A stretch of DNA of 64,000 bases from Sphingobacteriales bacterium 44-61. Its GTDB lineage: Bacteria; Bacteroidota; Bacteroidia; Chitinophagales; Chitinophagaceae. Location of the stretch: assembly GCA_001898405.1 (NCBI GenBank), contig MKTW01000012.1:338191-402190 (forward strand), written 5' to 3'. The position numbers and the translations under genes were made by a program. The notes under the pieces were generated by a model that did not search any database, was not told the origin of the DNA, and was given only the letters and a program-made list of their open reading frames with translations. Of the stretch, positions 16,768 through 25,213 are shown piece after piece (within the stretch, counting starts at the first letter, position 1; every line of letters begins with the position of its first letter).

Positions 16768-18615
16768 ATGAAAAAGTTTTTGCTGCCAGGCCTCCTCCTT
16801 ATTGTTTTGTTCAGCACTGTTGACGTTACTGCACAAAATCTTTTATCCAGGAATATACCGCTTGAGGTAAACCGGCAACGGCTTGACAAAGTGCTGGAGA
16901 TACTGAGCAATAAAGGAAATTTTTATTTTTCTTACAGTTCCAGTATTGTTAAGAAAGACAGTATCATCAGCATCAACACAAATAATAAGACACTGAAGGA
17001 AGTGTTGGAACAAATTTTCAGTTCCGGTTATGAATTCATAGAAAGCGGCAATTACATTATTATCCGTAAAGCCCCGATCCGGCTTACGATGGTAACAAAC
17101 CGGGCTGTGCAGGAAGAAAGAGTGTATTCTGTAAGTGGATTTGTGTATGACGAACAAACCGGCCATGCCATCCGCGAGGCGAGTGTGTATGAAAAGAGAT
17201 TGCTTGCTGCTACGCTTACCAACCAGGAGGGATTTTTTAAACTCAAATTAAAAAGCGGCAGGAAAAGCACTGCAGAACTTACCCTCAGCAAAGAATTTTA
17301 TGCCGATACTTCGGTGGTGATAGAACCGCGGCATAGCCAGCAGTTGACCATTACCATGCTGCCATTGGAAAATGAAGCGGAGAGAACGATCATCACCCCG
17401 GAAGATTATGAAGTGGCTGAAGCGGCGGTGCCGCCCCTGGAGGTAAAAGAAAAAGATACGATTGTGGCTGCCCCTGTGGCAGCCATCACTGATTCTGCAC
17501 AGGTAGAAAGGACCGGGATGGGGCGGTTCCTGCTTTCTGCCAAGCAGAAGATACAAAGCATCAACCTGAAGAAATTCTTTACCACGAGGCCTTTCCAGGC
17601 CTCATTGGTGCCGGGCCTGGGATCTCATGGAAAAATGAGCGGACAGGTAGTCAATAATTTTTCATTAAATGTACTTGGAGGTTATACAGCCGGCACCAAC
17701 GGAATTGAGATCGGCGGCTGGTTCAATATCGATAAAAAGGATGTGAAGTATGCACAGTTTGCCGGCTGGTTCAACGTAGTAGGAGGGCAGATGAAAGGGA
17801 TCCAGGTAGCAGGTATCAATAATACAGTATTGGATACAGTAAAAGCCATGCAGGCTGCTGGTGTAGGCAATTTTGTAAAAGGAAGGTTCAATGGTTTCCA
17901 GGTCGGCGGTGTATACAACCATGTAGCCGATAGTGTAAAAGGTGTGCAGGCTGCAGGCGTGGCCAATTTTGCCCGGAAAAAACTAAGTGGTGTACAGATA
18001 GCAGGAGTGGCCAATATAAGCAATAAGGAAACCAGGGGGGCGCAGATCGCCGGTGTGCTTAACTATTCCAAAAGGCTGAAAGGACTCCAGATAGGTTTGA
18101 TCAATATAGCAGACACTTCGGATGGTTACAGCATCGGCCTGATCAATGTTATATTAAAAGGATATCATAAACTCAGCTTCTCAACGCATGAACTGATGGA
18201 TGTGAATGTGGCATTTAAAACAGGCAACTCAAAATTGTACAGTATCCTGGAAGCAGCGATACAGTCCAATTCAGACGAAAAGATATACTCCTTTGGTTAT
18301 GGCCTTGGCAGAGAAATGCCATTAAATAAGAAAAAATCGGTCACATTCAATCCGGAATTGCACTCGCAATATTTGTACCTGGGTTCCTGGGATTATACCA
18401 ATATTCTTAACCGTCTTCATCTCAACCTGAATATTAAACTCGGCAAATTCATCTCCATCTTTGCAGGCCCCGCTGTGTCAGTATATATGTCTGATCAGAA
18501 AACCGGGTTTAAAGGATATCATTTCCCCGGCCCTCCAGGCGGCTACAAGCACTTTACTATCTCGGATAAGGTAACTGGATGGTTTAGCTGGAATGCCGGC
18601 ATCAATTTCTTCTGA
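16768..18615 (+). CDS. STN / carboxypeptidase-regulatory-like protein with surface repeats
   Basis: The 615-residue exported protein has a signal peptide (to TAQ, residue 23) and an STN signalling domain (about 29-93: EVNRQRLDKVLEILSNKGNF and TLKEVLEQIFSSGYEF). A carboxypeptidase-regulatory-like domain follows (about 120-200: VSGFVYDEQTGHAIREASV). A Ser/Val-rich linker leads to a run of about eight imperfect 20-22-residue repeats with the core GxQxAGVxN (about 325-455), as in LA_2272-type surface-repeat proteins. A C-terminal beta-rich region ends in WFSWNAGINFF. It occupies the place normally held by a TonB-dependent receptor, 14 bp after the FecR gene, but has no plug or 22-strand barrel. 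It may transmit a signal to FecR through STN. What it binds is unknown. Confidence 0.85.
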   Translation: MKKFLLPGLLLIVLFSTVDVTAQNLLSRNIPLEVNRQRLDKVLEILSNKGNFYFSYSSSIVKKDSIISINTNNKTLKEVLEQIFSSGYEFIESGNYIIIRKAPIRLTMVTNRAVQEERVYSVSGFVYDEQTGHAIREASVYEKRLLAATLTNQEGFFKLKLKSGRKSTAELTLSKEFYADTSVVIEPRHSQQLTITMLPLENEAERTIITPEDYEVAEAAVPPLEVKEKDTIVAAPVAAITDSAQVERTGMGRFLLSAKQKIQSINLKKFFTTRPFQASLVPGLGSHGKMSGQVVNNFSLNVLGGYTAGTNGIEIGGWFNIDKKDVKYAQFAGWFNVVGGQMKGIQVAGINNTVLDTVKAMQAAGVGNFVKGRFNGFQVGGVYNHVADSVKGVQAAGVANFARKKLSGVQIAGVANISNKETRGAQIAGVLNYSKRLKGLQIGLINIADTSDGYSIGLINVILKGYHKLSFSTHELMDVNVAFKTGNSKLYSILEAAIQSNSDEKIYSFGYGLGREMPLNKKKSVTFNPELHSQYLYLGSWDYTNILNRLHLNLNIKLGKFISIFAGPAVSVYMSDQKTGFKGYHFPGPPGGYKHFTISDKVTGWFSWNAGINFF

Positions 18616-18705
18616 TTTTTTTCCTGTTCAGCGAAGGCTTTAATTGGTCAATCCTTTTGATTGAAATTTGTTTTCAGAAAATACTGAAAATATGAAAACT
18701 ACTGT

Positions 18706-18713
18706 TATCTTTG
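18706..18713 (+). promoter_or_regulatory. Candidate -7 element for the tandem membrane-protein genes
   Basis: TATCTTTG matches TAnnTTTG exactly, ending 36 bp before the ATG at 18750. It is identical to the boxes at 3600-3607, 46256-46263 (minus) and 50152-50159 (minus). Confidence 0.5.
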
Positions 18714-18749
18714 TCCTGCGATACTGATCAATACACTAAATCTTCCTGT

Positions 18750-19109
18750 ATGAATACGATCGCCTACCTGCTTTACCTCTTTATTACGTATTGTATTACT
18801 GTTCATGTGGGATTGGTCTTTTACCGGAATGGCAGAGCATATATCCTGGCGCTGCTGCACGGAGATGAACGGATCACCGACTCGATCAATAAGCTGTTGC
18901 TGACCGGCTATTACCTGCTCAACCTGGGTTATGCTGCCTGGATGATCCAATCCTGGGAAACGCTAAGCAACTGGACAGAAGTATTTACCAGTATTGCTTA
19001 TATGACCGGAAGGATCATGCTCATACTTGCTGTGATTCATTTTATGAATATGGGAGTGATCCTGCATTTCAGCCAAAAACGGAAACATTTCTCTCACTAT
19101 AAAAACTAA
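18750..19109 (+). CDS. Small membrane protein, first of a tandem paralogous pair
   Basis: The 119-residue protein has three hydrophobic helices (about 3-24, 50-70 and 88-108). The central motif NKLLLTGYYLLNLGYA is shared with the next gene (NRLFETGFYLLNLGFA). The cytoplasmic tail is short and basic (QKRKHFSHYKN). I do not recognise a named family. The start ATG at 18750 follows a -7 box. An earlier in-frame TTG at 18711 overlaps that box and was rejected. The second paralogue begins 4 bp after the stop, so the two proteins are probably made together and may form a hetero-oligomer. Confidence 0.78.
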   Translation: MNTIAYLLYLFITYCITVHVGLVFYRNGRAYILALLHGDERITDSINKLLLTGYYLLNLGYAAWMIQSWETLSNWTEVFTSIAYMTGRIMLILAVIHFMNMGVILHFSQKRKHFSHYKN

Positions 19110-19113
19110 CAAT

Positions 19114-19518
19114 ATGAACTCCTCTTTGAACTTTACCGCCTATCTCATTTACCTGCCTATAGTGATTGTGCTCACCTGGTATGTGGCCCATGTATTGTTT
19201 AAAAACAGTAAAATATTTATGCTGGATATTTTTAGCGGCCGCACTGAAATAGCGCTTTCCACTAACCGGTTGTTTGAAACAGGCTTTTACCTGCTCAATC
19301 TTGGGTTTGCCCTGGTGATCATGGAGATCACTTATAATGTACCGGATAGCCGTGACCTGCTTGAAGCACTCAGCAGTAAAATCGGGGGATTCAGTATCTA
19401 TCTTGGAATTATGCTGTTCTTCAACCTTTATCTATTCTTCCGCGGACGCAGGAAATCCAGACAAAAAGCGCAAGCTGCTGAAGCAGTTGTTAATAAACCA
19501 GGTATGGGAACACATTAG
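19114..19518 (+). CDS. Small membrane protein, second of a tandem paralogous pair
   Basis: This 134-residue protein has the same layout as its upstream neighbour: an N-terminal helix (LIYLPIVIVLTWYVAHVLF), a loop with FSGRTEIALSTNRLF, a second helix containing TGFYLLNLGFALVIMEI, and a third helix (FSIYLGIMLFFNLYLFF). A basic, Ala/Lys-rich cytoplasmic tail of about 30 residues (RGRRKSRQKAQAAEAV) follows. The shared TGxYLLNLGxA segment and helix spacing show that the pair arose by duplication. No function can be assigned. A strong terminator follows. Confidence 0.78.
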   Translation: MNSSLNFTAYLIYLPIVIVLTWYVAHVLFKNSKIFMLDIFSGRTEIALSTNRLFETGFYLLNLGFALVIMEITYNVPDSRDLLEALSSKIGGFSIYLGIMLFFNLYLFFRGRRKSRQKAQAAEAVVNKPGMGTH

Positions 19519-19527
19519 GAGAATATG

Positions 19528-19567
19528 ATAAACAAAGGGCTTACGTTTAAGTAAGCCCTTTGTTTAT
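19528..19567. terminator. Bidirectional terminator, 17-bp perfect stem
   Basis: Arms 19528-19544 and 19551-19567 (core ACAAAGGGCTTAC / GTAAGCCCTTTGT) pair perfectly over 17 bp with a 6-nt loop. They lie between the membrane-protein pair and the convergent DUF3857 gene. Confidence 0.85.
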
Positions 19568-19570
19568 TGC

Positions 19571-21475
19571 TTAAAATGCTTTCTTTGGGGCTTCTCCTTT
19601 CTTTACTACCAGTTTCTGTGCGTCTTCCTGTGTAATATCATCAAAGAATTTTTTGACAGCGGCATAATCCGAAGCCGGTATTTTGTATTGCTCAAGAATA
19701 AGAGCGGTTGCCACATACACAGCGTTCTCCTGCTCATTATACCACGCTTTGGAATTAAAGCTGGCGTAATCACATTTCAGTTCTTTTTCTTTTAGCAGTA
19801 CGTCTGGTTTTGAACCGGCAGGCAATTTATAGATCGTTGTGTCACGCACCTCGAATGGATAACGGAAATAATAATCCAGTTTCCTGTTTTCCGATTTAGG
19901 CAGTCTTGATGACCATAGCTTATTCATCCGGGGATTAATAAAGAGTTTATCACCCGCATTGAACTCTGGTATTTTAGAAAAAGCCATTTTCAAAGTAGCT
20001 GTTTCTCCTTCTTTGGTAAGTATAAATTCATCGGGTTGCTTAAATCCCCAATAGAAAACGATCGCTTCTTTTTGACGGTCCTTTTTTTCTTTCAGAATAT
20101 TATCCAAAGTCTCTTTGTATTCTCCACTTGCCTGAATGAGGGTTTCGCTGATGCCAGACAAATCATCAGAAAGGGAAACCGTAGTACGTGTTGTGAATAC
20201 ATTGCTTGAAGCATGACTTTTGGGAGTTGGTACCAGCACTCCTCCGTTTTCTGTGATTAGAAGTGCGTTCCGGTTTTCTGTAAAATTCCCTAATACCCCG
20301 AATTCTGCGGTGTTGCTGGTGCATTCAAGCCAGGTAGAATCTTTTTGACCAGGTACGCAAAGGATAACATGGTTGAAATTATTGGAAGGAAAATCAGGGT
20401 CAACCGGTTCCTGGTTAAATTCAGCATTGATGATGGCTACATGGCTTTGGATGCCGACTGTTTTTAAAGCGGCTTTCATATAATTGCTCAATGCCTTGCA
20501 ATCCCCATATTTTTTCTGATCAGTGAATGTTGCGGAGAAAGGTCTGTATCCGCCAATCCCCAGTTGAATACTTACATACCGGAAATTCTGCTGCATGTAT
20601 TTATAAATCTTCCTGATCTTTTCTTTTTGGTCGGGTACATCTTTTACCAGGTTAACAAAAAACTGCTGCCGGTCGGCAGGGAGTTCATCAAGCCCTGTAT
20701 AAAGATTGTTTATCCATACCCCAAAGTTTTTCCAGGAAGAAAAATCACCTTTGTAACCGTAGTGCGAGAATTGGTCAACCGATAATGCAATATGCGGATA
20801 ACGGCTGCGGGGCGAAACAGCGCCTTCTTCATATTCCAGCGGGGCAAGGTCTTTGACTGCCCATTTGTATAATTTAAACTTGCCTTCTTCTGTGATTATT
20901 GGTTGAATGGTTGTGTTGACCGGTTTATATTTCAAATTCATTTCCACCGGCACCTTCGCCGTGTAGGTTGACGACAATATGCTTTCTTTAGGATGAATAA
21001 AACGATAATCCGGCACATTTAATGTGCTTTTGATCTTTAGTACATAATTCAATTCAACAGTGACAGGATAGGAGGGCGGAGTGATCCGGTAATAAGTTAC
21101 ATTCCCATCTTCAATAAGCCCTTCCCCGGTAGCTACCGTTGTCATATCCTTTTTCCTGTACCGGTCTGTTTGTTTTCCATTGCCATCAAACACTCTTATT
21201 TCTGCATCCTCCAGGGACACAGATTTTGAAGAATATTCATTGAAGAATAAAGCATCTTTACCTTCCGCGTTTACCACGGTGAATATTTTATGAATGCTAT
21301 AGGTGGTCTTGTCAAGTGATTCGATCTCGTATTTCACCTCCTCCAGGTGCGTTACCACAGTAGCTTTGGCCCGCAGTGCTTCCGGCACCGATGCCAATGT
21401 ATACAAGCCTGCCTGCGCTCCTGCTGCAAAGGATGTCAAAATACCGGCAACGATAAATAAGTTTCTCTTGTTCAT
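19571..21475 (-). CDS. DUF3857 and transglutaminase-like domain protein (catalytic residues present)
   Basis: The 634-residue exported protein has a signal peptide (MNKRNLFIVAGILTSFAAGAQA), an N-terminal DUF3857 beta domain (about 25-210), and a transglutaminase-like domain (about 260-400). The nucleophile is in KYGDCKALSNYMKAALKTVG and the histidine in NNFNHVILCVPG. The third position reads WLECTSN, with Glu at the place usually held by Asp. A C-terminal DUF3858-like beta domain follows. Such proteins are frequent in Bacteroidota and their substrates are unknown. The start at 21475 was chosen over MCEM three codons earlier. The gene lies 16 bp downstream of a paralogue and is probably in its operon. 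Confidence 0.88.
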   Translation of the reverse strand: MNKRNLFIVAGILTSFAAGAQAGLYTLASVPEALRAKATVVTHLEEVKYEIESLDKTTYSIHKIFTVVNAEGKDALFFNEYSSKSVSLEDAEIRVFDGNGKQTDRYRKKDMTTVATGEGLIEDGNVTYYRITPPSYPVTVELNYVLKIKSTLNVPDYRFIHPKESILSSTYTAKVPVEMNLKYKPVNTTIQPIITEEGKFKLYKWAVKDLAPLEYEEGAVSPRSRYPHIALSVDQFSHYGYKGDFSSWKNFGVWINNLYTGLDELPADRQQFFVNLVKDVPDQKEKIRKIYKYMQQNFRYVSIQLGIGGYRPFSATFTDQKKYGDCKALSNYMKAALKTVGIQSHVAIINAEFNQEPVDPDFPSNNFNHVILCVPGQKDSTWLECTSNTAEFGVLGNFTENRNALLITENGGVLVPTPKSHASSNVFTTRTTVSLSDDLSGISETLIQASGEYKETLDNILKEKKDRQKEAIVFYWGFKQPDEFILTKEGETATLKMAFSKIPEFNAGDKLFINPRMNKLWSSRLPKSENRKLDYYFRYPFEVRDTTIYKLPAGSKPDVLLKEKELKCDYASFNSKAWYNEQENAVYVATALILEQYKIPASDYAAVKKFFDDITQEDAQKLVVKKGEAPKKAF

Positions 21476-21491
21476 CTCACACATTTATGGA

Positions 21492-23435
21492 TCAGGCTTT
21501 CTTTTTGCGTATTACGAATTGTTCATTGATCAGGTCAAACAGGTTTTTATAAAACTCCTGGAATTCTGCATACTGGGTAGCCGGATAAAAAGGCTTTTTA
21601 AACTCCACCTGTATTTTTGTCATCAGGATGCCATTGGTAAATTGTGCCATCCGGGTCATAACGATGCTTGTATCCGGCATGATCAATTTGATATTTTTTG
21701 GCAATGCTTCCAGTTCATAACCTTCCGGAATATTAAAATTGCCTATAATAACATAGGCCTGATTAGTACCAAAGAACACGTCTGAATAACGATGATCTGC
21801 TACAAATGGATTTTTTTCCAATCCTGAAAGGATGTTGGAAGAAAAATAGCTGTACTCACCTGAACTGTTCAACGGCTGATTGAATTTAATACGCTGGATC
21901 AATGGCAATGAATCATTGTCGAGATTGGTGAAACTGATATCTTCAACCGTCATGCCCTGGTTGGAAGACACATATTTTTCAATGTATTTCTCTTTTCCTT
22001 TCCTGGCAACCGGGAGGCGCGACAGACGAGCATAATCATAACTGGAGATAGTAGCTTCACCGGTCATTTTACCTGCCTCATCAATCTTGCCATTTATCAG
22101 TATCGTGTTCCTGGAAAGGTTTTGATTAGAAAGCTGTCGCCAGCCCCATTCGTAGGTCTCTATTTTTTCAATAACAAGCCCTTGAGTTTCGAGTATCTCA
22201 GCAGGGATCAGGTGGGCAGGGGTTTCTTTTTGTGATGCATCAAGCACATATTCTTTTTTATCTATTTCTACAAAGGCCATCACTTTGTCGAATTGCTGAT
22301 AACCCGGCCATTCGAATGTACCTGCATCAGCCGTGTTCACCACACCATTGTCATGCGTACTTACCAATACAGGGTGCGCATTGAGTTTGGCATCTTTCAA
22401 CAGGTTTACCAGTATCAGGTTGATCTCTCCCGAAGTACCTTTTTTATCTTTCCAGGCAGCTTTTACGCCGTCCAATGCCCAGATGCCCACATATTCATTC
22501 CACTGCATATTTTCCTGCACATATTTATAGATCGTTTTCATCCGCTCATAAGGCTGGGTAATATCTTTCAGTTTTGCATCAAGATCAGCGGTACGGGGGA
22601 TATTCTTTTTGATCTGCGCACCGAAGTCCTCATCTTCCATCAGCGCTTTGATCACCTGCAGCCAGTTCGCCACCCTGTTATAGTAACGGCCATCGACCGT
22701 GTAACCTATAACTTTCGTTTCAAGACGGTCGCGGTAAAAATCTTCATTGATAATAAATGGCTCGCCACGGAATGAAGGTACATCCGTTATGGAATAAGTG
22801 CTGATCACCCTTCTGCCTGATGTTTCTTTTTTCCGCTCATAGTCCCTGCTCACATGCGGAGTTACATGCACTTCAATCTCTTCAGGGAAATCCATTTTAA
22901 ACCGGCTGTATTTAACAGGAATGGAACGTTGGAAATACCAATCGATAAGTCCCATGCCTACGTGCTTATATTTATATTCGACAATGGAACCTACTTTGAC
23001 GCCGGGAAGAGTGAACACTTTTTCTGACCTTCTTTTATTCAATTTTTTATCATACACCAGTTTTTTCTCCAGTTTGGTGATTATGATATTACCATTATCA
23101 TCGAGATTATAAGTTTGTGCTTCCAGGCCGGTGATGCCCTGATCATTGTTCTGGCTTACATACTCAAGGTGCACATTGGCCCATTCAAGCCCTTTTTCAG
23201 AAAGTATTTTTATTCGTATCCGTCTTTTCATATCGAGCCCCGATCCAATAATGAATTCCAACTGGGCATCATCAACAAGGATCAGCGCTTCGGCTTTTTC
23301 ATCAAAAGAACATTCTTTCATTTCCAGATCGGCTTTCTCTACTTTTCCAAATGTGGGAAGTTCTGGTTCTTTTTTCTGAGCGGTAGAGAATAATGCAGCA
23401 CTCAACAATAAGGTGAGCAGGGTTGATTTTTTCAT
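21492..23435 (-). CDS. DUF3857 protein with degenerate transglutaminase domain
   Basis: This 647-residue exported protein (signal MKKSTLLTLLLSAALFSTAQ) has the same architecture as the downstream gene: DUF3857 (about 40-240), a transglutaminase-like fold (about 290-420) and a beta-rich C-terminus. The active site has been lost. Where the paralogue has YGDCKAL, this protein has KGTSGEINL (Cys to Ser). Where the paralogue has FNHVI, it has FDKVM (His to Lys). Only the LDAS aspartate remains. It is therefore probably a binding or regulatory partner rather than an enzyme. The ATG at 23435 was preferred because a signal peptide starts there. A reading from 23636 gives a non-secretory, low-quality extension of 67 residues. 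Confidence 0.87.
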   Translation of the reverse strand: MKKSTLLTLLLSAALFSTAQKKEPELPTFGKVEKADLEMKECSFDEKAEALILVDDAQLEFIIGSGLDMKRRIRIKILSEKGLEWANVHLEYVSQNNDQGITGLEAQTYNLDDNGNIIITKLEKKLVYDKKLNKRRSEKVFTLPGVKVGSIVEYKYKHVGMGLIDWYFQRSIPVKYSRFKMDFPEEIEVHVTPHVSRDYERKKETSGRRVISTYSITDVPSFRGEPFIINEDFYRDRLETKVIGYTVDGRYYNRVANWLQVIKALMEDEDFGAQIKKNIPRTADLDAKLKDITQPYERMKTIYKYVQENMQWNEYVGIWALDGVKAAWKDKKGTSGEINLILVNLLKDAKLNAHPVLVSTHDNGVVNTADAGTFEWPGYQQFDKVMAFVEIDKKEYVLDASQKETPAHLIPAEILETQGLVIEKIETYEWGWRQLSNQNLSRNTILINGKIDEAGKMTGEATISSYDYARLSRLPVARKGKEKYIEKYVSSNQGMTVEDISFTNLDNDSLPLIQRIKFNQPLNSSGEYSYFSSNILSGLEKNPFVADHRYSDVFFGTNQAYVIIGNFNIPEGYELEALPKNIKLIMPDTSIVMTRMAQFTNGILMTKIQVEFKKPFYPATQYAEFQEFYKNLFDLINEQFVIRKKKA

Positions 23436-23602
23436 GCAGTTTGGTGTGTGATGGTGGAGAAATAGGCCGGGAGGCCGGTCATTGGTGTATAAAAACGCTT
23501 GTTTGGTTAAGATATTGAATACCGCGACAAAATAGGGAAGATTATTTAATTGATCAAGAGGTAAGTGTAAACGCTTATTTTCTGAATATTCAGCTAAAAA
23601 AA

Positions 23603-23634
23603 GATCGCCACGGAAATTAGTGTCCGTGGCGATC
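23603..23634 (-). terminator. Rho-independent terminator of the sigma/adhesin operon
   Basis: A perfect 12-bp stem (23603-23614 with 23623-23634, GATCGCCACGGA) and 8-nt loop are followed on the minus strand by TTTTTT. It lies 24 bp beyond the stop of the gene at 23659-24636. Confidence 0.85.
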
Positions 23635-23658
23635 AAGTTATGTAACAGGGTTGGCTGA

Positions 23659-24636
23659 TCAAATTACTCTACCTACATGCTGCTTTCCTGATTTGGATGC
23701 TTTTTTCATATCATCTGCTGTTGCTTCACCAAGAATGATCCTGCCGAAGCTGGAACGGATATCCACTTTTACGGCTCCGCTGCCTGATTTTCCTTCAAAG
23801 GTCTTGTCGGAATCAGGGCCATAACGGTCAGGTTTGTCAGTGCGCACCACGCCGATTGAACTGCGGTCAACAAAATTGCCGAAACTTGTACGGATAGTGT
23901 AGCTGGCAGACAGGTTGCTTGCTGGTTTCAGGTTGATGGTGCTGTAAGATTCTTTAAGATCGAGTGAGGCAAGATTATTGGGTAATACGATCTTGCTGCT
24001 GTCGCAGAATTCCATTTTGATCTTATTGGCTCCTGACAGGTTCTCGATCTGTATCTTGGAAAACTTAAATGTGGCATCAATATCTGCGATGCTTTTGATC
24101 TGTGCTTTTCCAAATTCAAGATGGATGTCTTTCACGCTGGATAATGAGCCAGTACTAATATTGCCGAATTTATTGGAGATAGCAACCTGCCCTTTGTAGT
24201 CGGGCAAATCAATATTGCCAAAAGTATTCTCTACATCCAGCGGCACTGTCACAGGCAGGTGAACTTCATAATTGATACGCATGCTGGAATTGCAATTGTT
24301 GCAGGAGTAATTCTTGGATTCAATGGTCGTTTTAAAGCGGACCGTATTCCCGCTTTGACTGTCTGATACTTTGATCGCTTCAAATGTATGCTCAGCCATT
24401 CCCTTGTCGCTTGAGCCAACTTCAATCTTTATATCCACTTTAATCTCATTTCTATCCCAGGCAATGAATTTTACATGACCAAAGGTATTGGTGATATGAA
24501 GTGTGTTGCCGCTGGCAGGATAGGTTTTGGAAATGGACGTCTCTTTTGTGAATTCCAGTTTCTCGTTTTTCTGGGCATGCACCAGGGTGCTTAGCAACAG
24601 GGCTGCACTAAAGGCGGCGATAGTTATCTTTTTCAT
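23659..24636 (-). CDS. DUF4097 / adhesin-head (GIN-like) beta-helix protein
   Basis: The 325-residue protein has a signal peptide (MKKITIAAFSAALLLSTLVHAQ) and a repetitive beta-strand body. The recurring motif NTFGxV/NxFGNI appears as HITNTFGHVKFIAWDRNEIK, VENTFGNIDLPDYKG, ISNKFGNISTG and RTSFGNF/RSSFGRI. This is typical of the DUF4097 / putative auto-transporter adhesin head (GIN) beta-helix group. A Cys pair sits in YSCNNCNSS. It is the last gene of a three-gene operon with an anti-sigma-like protein (29-bp overlap) and an ECF sigma factor, and may be a sensed or controlled envelope component. Function is unproven. Confidence 0.8.
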   Translation of the reverse strand: MKKITIAAFSAALLLSTLVHAQKNEKLEFTKETSISKTYPASGNTLHITNTFGHVKFIAWDRNEIKVDIKIEVGSSDKGMAEHTFEAIKVSDSQSGNTVRFKTTIESKNYSCNNCNSSMRINYEVHLPVTVPLDVENTFGNIDLPDYKGQVAISNKFGNISTGSLSSVKDIHLEFGKAQIKSIADIDATFKFSKIQIENLSGANKIKMEFCDSSKIVLPNNLASLDLKESYSTINLKPASNLSASYTIRTSFGNFVDRSSIGVVRTDKPDRYGPDSDKTFEGKSGSGAVKVDIRSSFGRIILGEATADDMKKASKSGKQHVGRVI

Positions 24637-25213
24637 GGCTGTCTTTTTCTTGTTTTGGGCTATTGTATTCAGAGATAATTGATAATTGTTTGGATAAAAG
24701 TTCCGCCTGCAATTGCAGGTTATTCATCATGGCTTTGATCAGTATCTCCCGGTTAGGCGATTTTTTGGCCTGCTCCTTCAGCACCCGGTAAGAACTATCG
24801 AGCGTAGCCAGGTCCTGCGTAAACTGATCATACAATTCAGGCTGATCCGCAGAAAGCGTTTTTAGCTCTTCCTGTTTTTTCTCGATCACCTGGTAGATCC
24901 GCCCGGCTCTGATTGCATATTCCGGATCATTGATACCTTGTACGGATTCCTTGGCGGAATAGCTGCCGTTCCTCCGCGCCGTCTCCTGGTCATCTTTATT
25001 CCCTTTCCAGGCAAAAAGATAGAAGCAGGCAGCCGCAGCCAGGAAAACGGCTGCAGCGGCAGACCAGCGATAAATTTTTTTTAATGGGGAACGTTTTCCG
25101 GTTTGCAAAGCCGGTACTGATGTGTTGATCCGGTCCCAAACGCTTTCAGGTGGCGGAGCATCATCAAATGAATGCCTGTTTTCCCCGATAAACTGTTTTA
25201 ATTTCTTACTCAT
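24608..25213 (-). CDS. Membrane-anchored anti-sigma-like protein
   Basis: The 201-residue product has a cytoplasmic N-terminus (FDDAPPPESVWDRINTSV), one membrane helix (WSAAAAVFLAAAACFYLFAW, about 49-68) and a periplasmic coiled-coil-rich C-terminus with QVIEKKQEELKTLSADQP and MNNLQLQAELLSKQLSII. The topology and the position directly after an ECF sigma gene, with an 8-bp overlap, make an anti-sigma role likely. No canonical zinc-binding HxxxCxxC is present, so the assignment rests on context. It overlaps the downstream gene by 29 bp, indicating translational coupling of all three genes. Confidence 0.75.
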   Translation of the reverse strand: MSKKLKQFIGENRHSFDDAPPPESVWDRINTSVPALQTGKRSPLKKIYRWSAAAAVFLAAAACFYLFAWKGNKDDQETARRNGSYSAKESVQGINDPEYAIRAGRIYQVIEKKQEELKTLSADQPELYDQFTQDLATLDSSYRVLKEQAKKSPNREILIKAMMNNLQLQAELLSKQLSIISEYNSPKQEKDSHEKDNYRRL

